Below are positions 43,649 to 53,601 of a stretch of DNA of 64,000 nucleotides, piece after piece. The DNA lies in NCBI RefSeq assembly GCF_900258515.1, contig NZ_LT984884.1:3558077-3622076 (forward strand), given 5' to 3'. This DNA comes from Lentibacillus sp. Marseille-P4043. GTDB taxonomy: Bacteria > Bacillota > Bacilli > Bacillales > Amphibacillaceae. Position numbers and translations under genes: made by a program. The notes under the pieces were generated by a model. It was not told the origin of the DNA. It was given only the letters and a program-made list of their open reading frames with translations, and ran no database searches. The first letter of the stretch is position 1; each line of letters starts with the position of its first letter.

Positions 43649-44857
43649 TTATCCAATATACTCGTCACTTTCATCGACATCATCAGCCACAAGCCCTGAT
43701 AATACATGCACACGTAAAATAAAACCAATTAATTTGTTATCTTCATTCACAACTGCTAAGGGAAATTTAGATTCTAATGTTTTTGCGATCAGATCATTTA
43801 CATATTCATCTTTCTGAACAATTGTAATATCCGTAAGCATGACATCTTGTAATGATTTCTTTTCCTTGATACCGGTAATTGCATCATCAATCGTGACAAT
43901 TCCTTTGACATGTCGCTGCCTATCTACAACAAAGACACTCGATATGTTATGTTTCTCCATTTCTTTAACCGCTACATTTAGGCCATCTTTCATGGACACT
44001 AAAGCATTCGGTTTTATCATGACATGTTCTGCTTGAAATACTTTTGAACGATCAATATCTTTAATAAAATCGGAAATATAATCGTTTGCTGGTCTTTCAA
44101 TAATTTCCTCAGGCGTGCCAGTTTGAATAACACGGCCATCTTTCATTACTGCTACTCGATCACCGAGTTTGAAAGCTTCATTTACATCGTGCGTAATAAA
44201 AATAATTGTCTTTTGTAAACGCTCTTGAATATCAAGTAGTTCTAACTGCATTTCCCGACGAATTAATGGATCTAAGGCACTGAAAGGCTCATCCATTAAT
44301 AGAATATCTGGATCATTCGCTAAAGCTCTGGCCAATCCAACTCGTTGCTGCATTCCACCAGATAATTGGTCTGGATATTTATCCTCATATCCTTTTAAAC
44401 CAACATTTTCAATATTTTTTCTAGCAATTTCCCGACGTTCTTCTTTTGATACGTTGCGAATTTCTAATCCATATTCTACATTTGCCAAGATTGTTCGATG
44501 ATTAAATAGGCCGAAATGTTGGAACACCATTGCTATTTTTTCTTGACGAACTTTTTTAAGCTTTGAACTGTTATGTTTAACAATATCTTCACCATCAATG
44601 AGGATGGATCCATCAGTCGGTTTGTTTAACAAATTAAAGCAACGGATAAGGGTAGATTTGCCACTACCCGACAAACCCATGATGACGAAAATTTCCCCTT
44701 GTTTAATTTCCAATGATGCATCATATACACCAACTGTATGTCCTGTATTTGCAAGAATTTCCTGTTTCGACATACCTTCTTTAACTTTTGGCAGAACCGA
44801 TTTCGGTTTTGGCCCAAAAATTTTTGAAACGTGTTCTATTTTTATTTTCGCTGTCAT
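43649..44857 (-). CDS. opuAA: Glycine betaine ABC transporter ATPase OpuAA
   Basis: 402-residue ATPase. Walker A GLSGSGKST at 61-69, signature LSGGMQQR near the middle, Walker B ILLMDEP. Two CBS domains follow from about 275, which in this family sense ionic strength. The KTFGPKPK-like N-terminus SKIFGPKPKSVLP is typical of ProV/OpuAA. It is translationally coupled to opuAB (ATGA overlap). Osmoprotectant uptake under salt stress. Confidence 0.94.
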   Translation of the reverse strand: MTAKIKIEHVSKIFGPKPKSVLPKVKEGMSKQEILANTGHTVGVYDASLEIKQGEIFVIMGLSGSGKSTLIRCFNLLNKPTDGSILIDGEDIVKHNSSKLKKVRQEKIAMVFQHFGLFNHRTILANVEYGLEIRNVSKEERREIARKNIENVGLKGYEDKYPDQLSGGMQQRVGLARALANDPDILLMDEPFSALDPLIRREMQLELLDIQERLQKTIIFITHDVNEAFKLGDRVAVMKDGRVIQTGTPEEIIERPANDYISDFIKDIDRSKVFQAEHVMIKPNALVSMKDGLNVAVKEMEKHNISSVFVVDRQRHVKGIVTIDDAITGIKEKKSLQDVMLTDITIVQKDEYVNDLIAKTLESKFPLAVVNEDNKLIGFILRVHVLSGLVADDVDESDEYIG

Positions 44858-45714
44858 TCGTTTACCCTCCTATGCCTTTGGAGTTTATCAGCAATCCCAC
44901 TAGATACACGGTCAATAATGATTGCTAAAAATACAATACTAATACCAGCTTCAAAACCTAGGGAGATATCAATTCGGTTAATCGAGACTAAGACCTGCTC
45001 CCCTAACCCTTGGGCACCAACCATTGAAGCAATTACAACCATTGCAAGTGCCATCATTGTTGTTTGATTCACTCCGGCCATAATCGTTGGCAGCGCTTGT
45101 GGTAATTGAATTTTACGCAGCATCTGCCATTTTGATGATCCAAATGATTCCGCTGATTCAATCACTTCTTTATCCACGCCACGAATAGCCAGTTCAGTTA
45201 GTCTAATAACAGGTGGCAATGCATATATTAATGTTGCGAAAATAGCGGAAATGTTTCCTAAACCAAAGAAGAAAATTGCTGGAATTAAATAAACAAAACT
45301 TGGCATTGTCTGCATGGCATCCAGAATTGGTCGCATGACTGTTGAAAATCCTTTACTAAATGCCATCCACACACCAGCAGGAATCCCAATCAAGAGAGAG
45401 ATAATTACCGCTGTCATCACGATCGCAATGGTGGTCATCATATCTCCCCATAAACTAAATGTCCCAATTAAAAACACAAACAGACCATATAAGACACCTG
45501 AAAATAATGATTTAAAATACCAACCTAGTAAAAAGATTACTAGAATGAATGTCCACCAAGGCATCCATAGTAAAAATGCTTCAATTCCATTAATAAATTG
45601 TGAAGATATGATATAAATAAAATCAAATACACTTTCTAAAGTTGTATCTAAAAAGTCTACTATTCCCTCTACGTAATCTCCTAATTTCGTTGTTATATCC
45701 GGAAAGTTTCCCAT
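44854..45714 (-). CDS. opuAB: Glycine betaine ABC transporter permease OpuAB
   Basis: 286-residue permease with about seven membrane segments. The family's FNFW-like region and the EAA loop are present: ELAIRGVDKEVIESAESFGSSKWQMLRKIQLPQALPTI lies near 190-230. It sits between opuAC and opuAA. No strong ribosome site directly precedes the ATG; GAGGTGA is about 30 bases upstream, across a CTGTttta-type inverted repeat, so translation may depend on coupling. Confidence 0.92.
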   Translation of the reverse strand: MGNFPDITTKLGDYVEGIVDFLDTTLESVFDFIYIISSQFINGIEAFLLWMPWWTFILVIFLLGWYFKSLFSGVLYGLFVFLIGTFSLWGDMMTTIAIVMTAVIISLLIGIPAGVWMAFSKGFSTVMRPILDAMQTMPSFVYLIPAIFFFGLGNISAIFATLIYALPPVIRLTELAIRGVDKEVIESAESFGSSKWQMLRKIQLPQALPTIMAGVNQTTMMALAMVVIASMVGAQGLGEQVLVSINRIDISLGFEAGISIVFLAIIIDRVSSGIADKLQRHRRVNE

Positions 45715-45767
45715 AGGCAGACTGTCCGTTAAAACAGCCCTGTCACCTCACTTTATAATTAATTAGA

Positions 45768-45797
45768 AAAGCAGCCAACCATTAAGACCGGCTGCTT
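45768..45797 (-). terminator. Intercistronic hairpin between opuAC and opuAB
   Basis: AAGCAGCC / GGCTGCTTTTCT on the minus strand, directly after the opuAC stop codon and before opuAB. It probably terminates part of the transcription, giving more binding protein than transporter. Confidence 0.7.
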
Positions 45798-45804
45798 GAT
45801 TTGA

Positions 45805-46800
45805 TTACATGGATTCCTTCACTTTTTTTGCTATATCCTCAGGAACCCAACCTGTCCAAATATCCTCATGCTTTTCCATCCACCACATTGCTGCTTCTTC
45901 TGGTGATGCACCGTTTTCTTCCATGTAGTTAAGTGCCTCTTCTGTTAATGCACTACTAGTTTCATAATTACTTAGAAAGTCGACCAATTCAGGTGCTTTA
46001 TCAGGCAAATCTTTATAAACGGCCACAACAACATCATTCGGTGGAAATGCAGTTGCTTTTGTTTCATCATAAATCTCTTTATCGTATTCTGGTTCTTCCA
46101 ATAATGTCAGGTCATATTTTGCTGTTACTGCAGTAGGTGACCAGTAATATCCCACCCATGCATCTCCTGCATTAATTGCATCCGTTAACGATGTTACAAT
46201 TGCTGCATCTGAACCTGGCTTAAAGTTTACAAATGTATCATTTAAACCATAGGCATCCATTTTTTCGGTAATTGCTTTCTCAACAGCCCAACCACTTGGC
46301 GCATTAATTAAACGACCTTTATCCGGTTCAGCTGGATCGGCAAACAATTCTGGATATTTTTTTAAATCCTCAACTGTCTTTAAGTCAGGTGCCATTGGTT
46401 CAATACCACGCTCGTCATCCCCTTCGATAACATATGTCGGTACGTATAAACCTTGCACGTTATCATCAAAGTTTACGGATACCTTTTCAATATCCCCTTC
46501 ATCAAGTGCTTCATTGTATATTTCTTTAATATTGTCAGTCCATACCTCCATGTAGACATTGATATCCCCTTCTGTTAATCCTTGAAAGGTTGCTGCTGTA
46601 GATCCACTTGTTACCTCAGTATCAATGCCATAACCCTCTTCAATAATTTTTTGGGCAATGCTATTATGAACTCGAATACTATCCCAGCCAGCATCAGCTA
46701 GAACTATTTTATCAATTTCCCCATCTGCTTCTGTCTCACCACAGGCAGAAAGTACCACTATTAACATAGCAGTAAACAATAACAAGACAAATTTCTTCAT
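45805..46800 (-). CDS. opuAC: Glycine betaine-binding lipoprotein OpuAC
   Basis: 331-residue lipoprotein with lipobox LSAC (Cys20). The substrate-binding domain has the segments LADAGWDSIRVHN, TFQGLTEGDINVYMEVW, and YYWSPTAVTAKYDL; conserved tryptophans are present for a trimethylammonium cage. It is longer than B. subtilis OpuAC (about 293), and encoded first in the operon, not last. Betaine is the likely ligand, although proline betaine or choline cannot be excluded. Confidence 0.9.
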   Translation of the reverse strand: MKKFVLLLFTAMLIVVLSACGETEADGEIDKIVLADAGWDSIRVHNSIAQKIIEEGYGIDTEVTSGSTAATFQGLTEGDINVYMEVWTDNIKEIYNEALDEGDIEKVSVNFDDNVQGLYVPTYVIEGDDERGIEPMAPDLKTVEDLKKYPELFADPAEPDKGRLINAPSGWAVEKAITEKMDAYGLNDTFVNFKPGSDAAIVTSLTDAINAGDAWVGYYWSPTAVTAKYDLTLLEEPEYDKEIYDETKATAFPPNDVVVAVYKDLPDKAPELVDFLSNYETSSALTEEALNYMEENGASPEEAAMWWMEKHEDIWTGWVPEDIAKKVKESM

Positions 46801-46842
46801 TTTCTTTCCCCTTTCTTTTTTTTTCTAATAAAAAATGAATAA

Positions 46843-46866
46843 TTCCAATAGAATCAGTTATTGGAA
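46843..46866. promoter_or_regulatory. Inverted repeat upstream of opuAC
   Basis: TTCCAATA-n8-TATTGGAA, perfect 8-bp arms, 43 bases upstream of the opuAC start. Candidate operator for an osmoregulatory repressor (GbsR/OpcR-like); I see no such gene in the window. Confidence 0.45.
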
Positions 46867-47282
46867 AATTAATGATGTTAATAGACAATATTTTACCTAT
46901 TTAATGGAAAATAAACTTTTCTGTACTTGGCTCAAAAAGGAGGATCCTATGTAGCATTTAACATTTAACGAAAAGATGGTAGCAAAATCAATTAAAGGTA
47001 ATTAGCTTGACAACATTATTAATGGTATCGCAAATATTTTTTTTGGACAAATGCGTTAAATACCGAAAATATGGAATTATTGTCGATAAAACAAGCTTAA
47101 ATATGGATAGCATTGTTTATTAGCTATATTACTACAAATACTCAATATAACTTCCATTATGTAACTTTAAAGATATGTATGTGCTTTTTATTTGAAGGCT
47201 ATTATCCTTAACACGAAACAAATCCGTCATTTTTGTGACACAAGTTTTAACGGCTTGCGTTACTAAACTAAAGTTGGTAAAC
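46867..47282. other. Gene-free spacer
   Basis: AT-rich sequence between opuAC and marR with no gene supported. A GTCA-n6-TGAC inverted repeat is at about 47226-47239. Confidence 0.5.
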
Positions 47283-47305
47283 TATAATGGTTCATTAAGT
47301 GAACT
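47283..47305 (+). promoter_or_regulatory. marR promoter -10 box and likely operator
   Basis: TATAAT at 47283-47288 (weak -35 TTACTA at 47260-47265) runs into the inverted repeat GTTCA-n5-TGAAC at 47291-47305, at the expected transcription start. It is well placed for autorepression by the MarR protein encoded next. Confidence 0.5.
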
Positions 47306-47344
47306 ATTCACCTTTTGAACTTTTTTCAAACGGAGGTGAACGTT

Positions 47345-47782
47345 TTGCACATGGAATTAAAAGACCTAATAAATCGGCATCAAAATGCAATGAACACGAT
47401 TTATCGGAATATCAACATTATTATAAAAGAAAAAGTTCATTCTGATATTACAACAGATCAATTTTCTACGCTGCAGTACATACAAAACCATGAGAAATGT
47501 ACATCAACCGAAATTGCTCATAGTTTTGGTATCGGAAAAAGTGCTGTTACCGCCCAAATTAACCGGTTGTTTGATAAAGGATTAATTGAACGGGTTCGGG
47601 ATGAGAAAGACCGTAGAAATGTTTATTTGCATGTAACATCAAAAGGGGCGGGTCTTGTAGACTATACAGAAAATGAGGTATATGACGCAATTGGTGCTCA
47701 TTTAGCACATTTTGATGATCAAGAAATACTAACATTTATCCATTCCCTGGAAAAGTTAGCAAACGTGATGGACAATGAATAG
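47345..47782 (+). CDS. MarR-family regulator (YdgG-like)
   Basis: 145-residue winged-helix repressor. The HTH is CTSTEIAHSFGIGKSAVTAQINRLFDKGLI and the wing is DRRNVYLHVTSKG. TTG 47345 is preferred, as GGAGG lies eight bases before it; the ATG at 47351 is 14 bases away. It is followed 15 bases later by an MMPL-type exporter, like B. subtilis ydgG-ydgH, so it probably represses that exporter. Confidence 0.88.
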   Translation: MHMELKDLINRHQNAMNTIYRNINIIIKEKVHSDITTDQFSTLQYIQNHEKCTSTEIAHSFGIGKSAVTAQINRLFDKGLIERVRDEKDRRNVYLHVTSKGAGLVDYTENEVYDAIGAHLAHFDDQEILTFIHSLEKLANVMDNE

Positions 47783-47797
47783 AAAGGGGTTCACAGA

Positions 47798-50700
47798 TTG
47801 AAACACATTATAAAATTTCGCTGGCTCATTGCTGTACTTTGGCTAGCAGTGGCAGCATCATTATTTATTTTTGCACCAAATCTCCAGGATTTAGTGCAGG
47901 AAAAAGGACAAATAACTGTCCCTGAGGGCTACACCTCTCAGGAAGCACAAGCATTAATTGAAGATATGTCAGCTGATGAAGGAAAAAACACAGCAAGTTC
48001 TGTACTTGTTTTTCATGATGACGATGGATTGGATAAGGCTGATAAAAAGCAAGTTTCACAAGCCATCAATGAATTAAAGGAAAATAAAGAAGAGCTTGGT
48101 ATTTCCGATATTCTTGATTTCACGGAAGATCCGGCAATTGAAGATCAAACCGTAGCGGAAGACGGAAAAACGATCATGGTTCCATTTGAGCTTTCTCTAG
48201 AAAATGAGGAAATTAACACATCTCGCGAAAAGATCTATGACACAGTAGAAAATATTGACGTTGAGCACTATTTAACCGGTGAACAACTCATTCAACAAGA
48301 CATCTTGGATAACTCAGAAGAAGGTTTGAAAAAGACAGAGTTTATCACTGTTGGGTTAATCCTAATTATTTTATTTGTCGTGTTCAAATCATTTGTTGCA
48401 CCATTCATTCCATTACTAACTGTCGGTATCAGTTATCTTGCAGCACAAGGGATTGTCTCCATTTTAGCTGACACAGCTGGTTTTCCATTATCGACCTTCA
48501 CACAGATTTTCATGGTCGCGGTCATGTTTGGTATTGGAACAGACTACTGTATATTATTAATTAGCAGATTTAAAGAAGAAATTGCAAATCATGATTCCAT
48601 TAAAGAAGCCGTCGCGAAAACCTACAAATCAGGTGGAAAAACAATCTTCTTTGCTGGTATTGCTGTATTGATTGGTTTCTCAACAATTGGGTTATCGACA
48701 TTTTCCCTTTATCAATCAGCCGTTGCGGTTGCGGTTGGTGTAGCAGTCGTACTGATTGCGTTAGCAACATTAGTTCCATTTTTCTTAGTTGTTTTAGGGA
48801 AAAAATTGTTTTGGCCATTTGATAAAAATGTTGCCCATAAGGAAAGCCGCATTTGGGGAACCGCTGGAAAGTTTGCTTGGGGCAGACCTGTCGTAGCTTT
48901 AGTTATTGTGGCCGTCATTACTTTGCCATTTTTACTAACCTATGATGGTAATAAATCCTATAACTCCCTTGAAGAAATTGGCGATGAGTACGGATCTGTA
49001 AAAGGGTTTAACTGGGTTGCTGACAGTTTTGGACCAGGTCAAACAATGCCTACATCTGTCGTACTTGAAACAGATGAACCGGTTGAATCTACGGAAGATT
49101 ACCAGGCAATTGAAGATATTTCTGAGGAACTTGCCAAAATGGACGGCGTTGAACAAGTTCGTAGTGCAACACGACCAGCTGGTACAGTTATTGATGACTT
49201 TTTAGCTAAAAACCAAACAGGTATGCTAGCAGATGGTATCGACCAAAGCACGGAAGGTATTACAAAAATTCAGGAAGGATTGCAGGAAGCCGCTTCAGAA
49301 TTAAAAAAATCAGCACCACAACTTAAGGAAGCCCAAACCGGCGTTGACCAATTAATGCAAGGCACACAAGATGCCAATAATGGTATTGGCGACATTAGCA
49401 ATGCCTTGACGAAAATTCAAAATGGGATTCAGTCTGGCTCTCAAGGTGCAGGTGAAATAAAATCCAACCTACAAACCATTAAAGATAACTTGGATCAGAC
49501 CATTACAGGAAATAAAAAGTTATTGAAAGGTTATCAGGCAATTGCTGATGGACTATCAGGTGTAGGCGGGCAAGAAGTGGACGCTCAAGGTATTGACGAG
49601 CTTAAAAGTGCAATGCAAGGTTCATTACAGCAACTAACAGCATTGCAAAAATCGCAGCCAGACCTAAATAAAGAGCAGCAGACACAATTAGGTACCGCAA
49701 TTAAATATACAGAAGGCGCCATTGATGGAATTACCCAATTACAAAATAAATTAAAAGATTTGCAAGGCGCGCAAACACAACTACAAACGGTTAACGAACA
49801 GTTCAATACGTTAAACCAAGGATTGAGTGACTCGATTGCAGGTCAGGAAAAATTATCATCTGGAATTGGCGAGTTAATAGCTGGTGTTGAGCAACTTCAA
49901 TCCGGATTAAACCAAGCTGCTAATGGGCAAGGTGAAGTTGTAAACAACATACCAAGCTTACAAGATGGTTTGTCACAAATTTATGGCGGGCAGGAAGAAT
50001 TAAAAACTGCTTTTGCCGATATGCAAGATCAGTTAGATCAACTTTCAGGTGGACTAGATGATAGTTCAGATGGATTGAAACAAATCAATGATGGACTAAC
50101 TGAGGTACAGAATCATCTAGATCAATTTGATACCGACTCAAGTAATCCTGTTGTCATTATTCCAGAAGAAGCACTGGAAAATGAAGACTTTATGGCAGGA
50201 ACAGAACCATATCTTTCTGACGACAAAACAATTACTAAATTTGATGTCGTATTATCGCATAACCCATACTCAACCGAAGCAATCAATATGGTTGATAAAA
50301 TAAAAGATACGACAGACAAAGCAAAACAGGATACCATCTTCGCAGACAGTGATCCTAAACTAGGCGGTATAAGCAGCACGAACAATGATTTACAAAACAT
50401 TTCTGATGCTGATTACTCCCGTACAGTATTTCTTATGATTGCCGGGATCTTCATTGTCTTGGTCATTTTGTTACGCTCATTAGTGATGCCACTCTATTTA
50501 ATTGGGTCACTAATCCTGACTTACTTCACGTCGATGGGTGTTGCTGAACTTATTTTCGTGCAACTACTTGGCTATGACGGGCTAACATGGGCCATTCCAT
50601 TCTTCTCCTTTGTCATGCTCATGGCACTGGGAATCGACTATAGTATCTTCTTAATGGACCGCTTCAACGAATATAAAAATGGTAACATTAAAGAAGCACT

Positions 50701-50923
50701 ATTATCGGCGATGAAAAACATGGGAACCGTTATTATTTCGGCCGCAGTTATTTTAGGCGGTACATTTGGCGCAATGCTTCCTTCAGGTGTTTTATCACTC
50801 TTGCAAATTGCAACAGTTGTACTGACGGGATTGTTTCTATACGCATTCGTCATGCTACCATTATTCGTTCCGGTTATGGTACGAATCTTTGGTAAGGCAA
50901 ATTGGTGGCCATTTAAAAAATAA
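47798..50923 (+). CDS. MMPL/RND-type exporter with coiled-coil insertion (YdgH-like)
   Basis: 1041-residue membrane protein. Two blocks of membrane helices (around 170-370 and 860-1035) with MMPL signatures (FGIGTDYCILLISRFKEE and LGIDYSIFLMDRFNEYKNG) flank a large extracellular region. About 330 residues of this region (480-810) are repetitive coiled coil with the pattern G-[ILT]-x-[EDQ]-[GAI], as in YhgE/Pip-type proteins. The usual length is about 885, so this insertion is longer. Starts at TTG with AAAGGGG. Its substrate, perhaps a lipid or drug, is unknown. Confidence 0.88.
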   Translation: MKHIIKFRWLIAVLWLAVAASLFIFAPNLQDLVQEKGQITVPEGYTSQEAQALIEDMSADEGKNTASSVLVFHDDDGLDKADKKQVSQAINELKENKEELGISDILDFTEDPAIEDQTVAEDGKTIMVPFELSLENEEINTSREKIYDTVENIDVEHYLTGEQLIQQDILDNSEEGLKKTEFITVGLILIILFVVFKSFVAPFIPLLTVGISYLAAQGIVSILADTAGFPLSTFTQIFMVAVMFGIGTDYCILLISRFKEEIANHDSIKEAVAKTYKSGGKTIFFAGIAVLIGFSTIGLSTFSLYQSAVAVAVGVAVVLIALATLVPFFLVVLGKKLFWPFDKNVAHKESRIWGTAGKFAWGRPVVALVIVAVITLPFLLTYDGNKSYNSLEEIGDEYGSVKGFNWVADSFGPGQTMPTSVVLETDEPVESTEDYQAIEDISEELAKMDGVEQVRSATRPAGTVIDDFLAKNQTGMLADGIDQSTEGITKIQEGLQEAASELKKSAPQLKEAQTGVDQLMQGTQDANNGIGDISNALTKIQNGIQSGSQGAGEIKSNLQTIKDNLDQTITGNKKLLKGYQAIADGLSGVGGQEVDAQGIDELKSAMQGSLQQLTALQKSQPDLNKEQQTQLGTAIKYTEGAIDGITQLQNKLKDLQGAQTQLQTVNEQFNTLNQGLSDSIAGQEKLSSGIGELIAGVEQLQSGLNQAANGQGEVVNNIPSLQDGLSQIYGGQEELKTAFADMQDQLDQLSGGLDDSSDGLKQINDGLTEVQNHLDQFDTDSSNPVVIIPEEALENEDFMAGTEPYLSDDKTITKFDVVLSHNPYSTEAINMVDKIKDTTDKAKQDTIFADSDPKLGGISSTNNDLQNISDADYSRTVFLMIAGIFIVLVILLRSLVMPLYLIGSLILTYFTSMGVAELIFVQLLGYDGLTWAIPFFSFVMLMALGIDYSIFLMDRFNEYKNGNIKEALLSAMKNMGTVIISAAVILGGTFGAMLPSGVLSLLQIATVVLTGLFLYAFVMLPLFVPVMVRIFGKANWWPFKK

Positions 50924-50942
50924 TAATTCTGTTATATAGAAA

Positions 50943-50975
50943 ACTCCCCTTTGCTTGGATCTAGCAAAGGGGAGT
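50943..50975. terminator. Convergent terminator
   Basis: ACTCCCCTTTGC / GCAAAGGGGAGT stem followed by ATTTATTTTC. Confidence 0.85.
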
Positions 50976-50977
50976 AT

Positions 50978-52048
50978 TTATTTTCCTGTTTCTTTAATGA
51001 TTTCTATAACGCGTTCTTTCGCCTTTTCACTTTGATACTTTTTCATATGATCGATCATGATTGGTGCTTGTTCTTTCAATTGGTTAATTTCCTGCACTAA
51101 CCGTTCTTCCGTTACATTTTCTTCTTCTAGCACGCGGGCATACTGTTTTTCTTTAAAGGAATTGGCGTTGATAATCTGATCGCCTCTGCTTGCTTGTCTG
51201 GATAACGGGATGAGCAGCATTGGTTTCTGTAATGCCAAAAACTCATAAATGGCATTGGAACCTGCTCGTGACAAAACAAAATCAGTCGCAGCAAAGAGAT
51301 CTTTTAATTCCTCATTCACATATTCGAATTGTTTATAGCCTTCACGATCAATTGTCGTATCTATTTTTCCATTTCCGCAAATATGAGCAATTTGGAACGC
51401 TGGTAACAAATCATCTAAACTAGTGCGAACGGTTGCGTTTATTTTTTCCGAGCCACCGCTTCCACCCATGATTAATAATACCGGTTTTTCCCGAGTGAAT
51501 CCGCATAACGTCAAGCCCTTTCCTCGTTCGCCTTGAAATAGTTCATCACGGATCACAGCTCCAACATATTCCGCTTTTTGTTCAGGTAAAAACTTCATTG
51601 TTTCCGGAAAAGTTGCCAGGACCTTTTTCGCAAACGGAATGGCCAGCTTATTCGCAAGTCCTGGGGTGAAATCTGATTCATGTATAACTGCCGGAACACG
51701 TCTTAGTTTTGCCGCCATAATAACAGGAACCGAAACAAATCCCCCCTTTGAAAAAATGATCGAAGGTTTACGTTTTCCAATAATCCGCCAAGCCTGCATG
51801 GTTCCTTTTATAACTTTAAATGGATCCTTGATATTTTCCTTTGATATATACCGGCGTAGTTTCCCGGTTGATATTGGGTAATAGGTTACATGATCCAACT
51901 GCTCAATTAGTTTTCGTTCAATCCCACGCTTAGATCCGATATAATCAATTTCCCATCCTTCTTCCTGAAATGCCGGAATCAATGCTAGGTTTACGATAAC
52001 GTGTCCTGCAGTTCCGCCACCAGTAAAAAGGATTCGTTTCTTTTTCAT
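50978..52048 (-). CDS. MurG-like glycosyltransferase (second MurG)
   Basis: 356-residue GT-B family transferase of MurG type, adding GlcNAc to lipid I in peptidoglycan synthesis. Loops TGGGTAGHV (9-17), MGGSGGSEKIN and the C-terminal SRAGSNAIYEFLALQKPMLLIP support this; the family's GGxGGH loop is TAGH here. It is alone, not in the mur/dcw cluster, so it may be a paralogue like MurG2 of B. cereus. ATG 52048 is chosen over upstream readings because AAGGAAG precedes it. Confidence 0.88.
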   Translation of the reverse strand: MKKKRILFTGGGTAGHVIVNLALIPAFQEEGWEIDYIGSKRGIERKLIEQLDHVTYYPISTGKLRRYISKENIKDPFKVIKGTMQAWRIIGKRKPSIIFSKGGFVSVPVIMAAKLRRVPAVIHESDFTPGLANKLAIPFAKKVLATFPETMKFLPEQKAEYVGAVIRDELFQGERGKGLTLCGFTREKPVLLIMGGSGGSEKINATVRTSLDDLLPAFQIAHICGNGKIDTTIDREGYKQFEYVNEELKDLFAATDFVLSRAGSNAIYEFLALQKPMLLIPLSRQASRGDQIINANSFKEKQYARVLEEENVTEERLVQEINQLKEQAPIMIDHMKKYQSEKAKERVIEIIKETGK

Positions 52049-52173
52049 AAATTGTACTTCCTTTCTATCTTTAAAAAGGTATAATTGCTTTTGGAGCATT
52101 GTTTGAGATAACGGATGATAAATTAAAATCCATCTCTATCCTAATGGAAAACGACAAAAAAAGGAAGAGTATT

Positions 52174-53541
52174 ATGCATGAAACAACAACATTAAAAGAA
52201 AAATTAAAGCTTTTCACCATCATTTTGGTGCCTATTCTTATTACACAGGTTAGTATGTATTTGATGAACTTTTTCGATACCGTTATGTCCGGCCAAGCTG
52301 GTGCAGAGGATTTGGCCGGTGTTGCTATCGGTTCGAGCCTTTGGGTACCTATTTTCACTGGGATCAACGGCATCTTACTGGCTATCACGCCGATCATCGC
52401 GCAATTAGTTGGTGCAAAGGCTGACAATGAAGTACCAAAAAAAGTGCAACAGGGAATTTATTTGGCGACAGCGTTAGCAGTATTAGTCGTAGCTGTTGGT
52501 GCATTACTGCTTAACCCCATTTTACAAATGATGGACCTTGAAACAGAAGTCAGACACGTTGCAAAATATTATCTTATTTTCCTTGCCGCTGGTATTATTC
52601 CATTATTCATCTTTAACACATTACGCTGTTTTATTGATGCACTAGGACAGACACGCATGTCGATGTTGATCATTTTAACATCGTTGCCATTAAATATTTT
52701 GTTCAACTATATGTTTATCTTTGGAAAATTTGGTATGCCGGCGTTTGGCGGGATCGGCGCCGGGATTGCCACAGCGATTACCTATTGGTTGGTTTGCTTG
52801 TTTGCTTTAATCGTCATCTACAAAATTCAACCATTCCGTGGCTTTCAAATATTTTCAAACTGGGTTGGTCCTTCATTAAAAGCGTGGTGGGAACAACTGA
52901 AAATCGGCATTCCCATCGGTTTTTCAATCTTTTTTGAAACGAGTATATTTTCTGCGGTAACGTTATTGATGAGTGTCTATAACACTAGTACGATTGCCGC
53001 TCACCAAGCTGCAATGAATTTTGCTTCCTTATTATATATGATTCCGTTAAGTGTCGGGATGGCATTGACGATCGCAATCGGCTTTGAGGTCGGTGGCAAG
53101 CGATTTGCTGAGGCACGAACGTATGGCTATATTGGAATTAGTGGTGGATTGTTTATCGCAACATTTTCCGGTCTAGTATTATATATTTTCAATGACACGG
53201 TTGCGGCCATGTATAATTCCGATCCTAAAGTGATTGAGTTGACGACACATTTCATTTACTATGCGATTTTTTACCAACTTGCAGATGCCTTTGGGGCGCC
53301 CATCCAAGGTGCATTAAGAGGATACAAAGATGTTAATATTACACTAGTTATTTCTTTAGTCTCGTACTGGGTGATTGGTTTACCTAGCGGCTGGCTACTT
53401 GCCAATTATACTGCATTGGAACCATTTGGATATTGGGTCGGTATTATTATCGGATTAAGCTGTGGAGCAATTGCCCTAGTTGGCAGGCTTATGTATATCC
53501 AGAAAAAGCATATGCGTAATGCAAAGAGAAGGCTCGCATAA
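52174..53541 (+). CDS. MATE-family multidrug efflux protein (NorM/YojI-like)
   Basis: 455-residue protein with 12 membrane helices in two bundles. The N-terminal helix motif LVPILITQVSMYLMNFFDTVMSG is typical of NorM. ATG 52174 (AGGAAGAG site) is preferred to the in-frame ATG upstream. Exports cationic drugs using Na+ or H+. Likely monocistronic, with a terminator shared with nupC. Confidence 0.88.
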   Translation: MHETTTLKEKLKLFTIILVPILITQVSMYLMNFFDTVMSGQAGAEDLAGVAIGSSLWVPIFTGINGILLAITPIIAQLVGAKADNEVPKKVQQGIYLATALAVLVVAVGALLLNPILQMMDLETEVRHVAKYYLIFLAAGIIPLFIFNTLRCFIDALGQTRMSMLIILTSLPLNILFNYMFIFGKFGMPAFGGIGAGIATAITYWLVCLFALIVIYKIQPFRGFQIFSNWVGPSLKAWWEQLKIGIPIGFSIFFETSIFSAVTLLMSVYNTSTIAAHQAAMNFASLLYMIPLSVGMALTIAIGFEVGGKRFAEARTYGYIGISGGLFIATFSGLVLYIFNDTVAAMYNSDPKVIELTTHFIYYAIFYQLADAFGAPIQGALRGYKDVNITLVISLVSYWVIGLPSGWLLANYTALEPFGYWVGIIIGLSCGAIALVGRLMYIQKKHMRNAKRRLA

Positions 53542-53565
53542 AGCATACTTTACACTATTAAACAT

Positions 53566-53596
53566 AAAAGACCGCCATGGAAACGTGGCGGTCTTT
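53566..53596. terminator. Convergent terminator
   Basis: AAAGACCGCCA / TGGCGGTCTTT perfect stem. Confidence 0.85.
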
Positions 53597-53601
53597 ATTA
53601 A

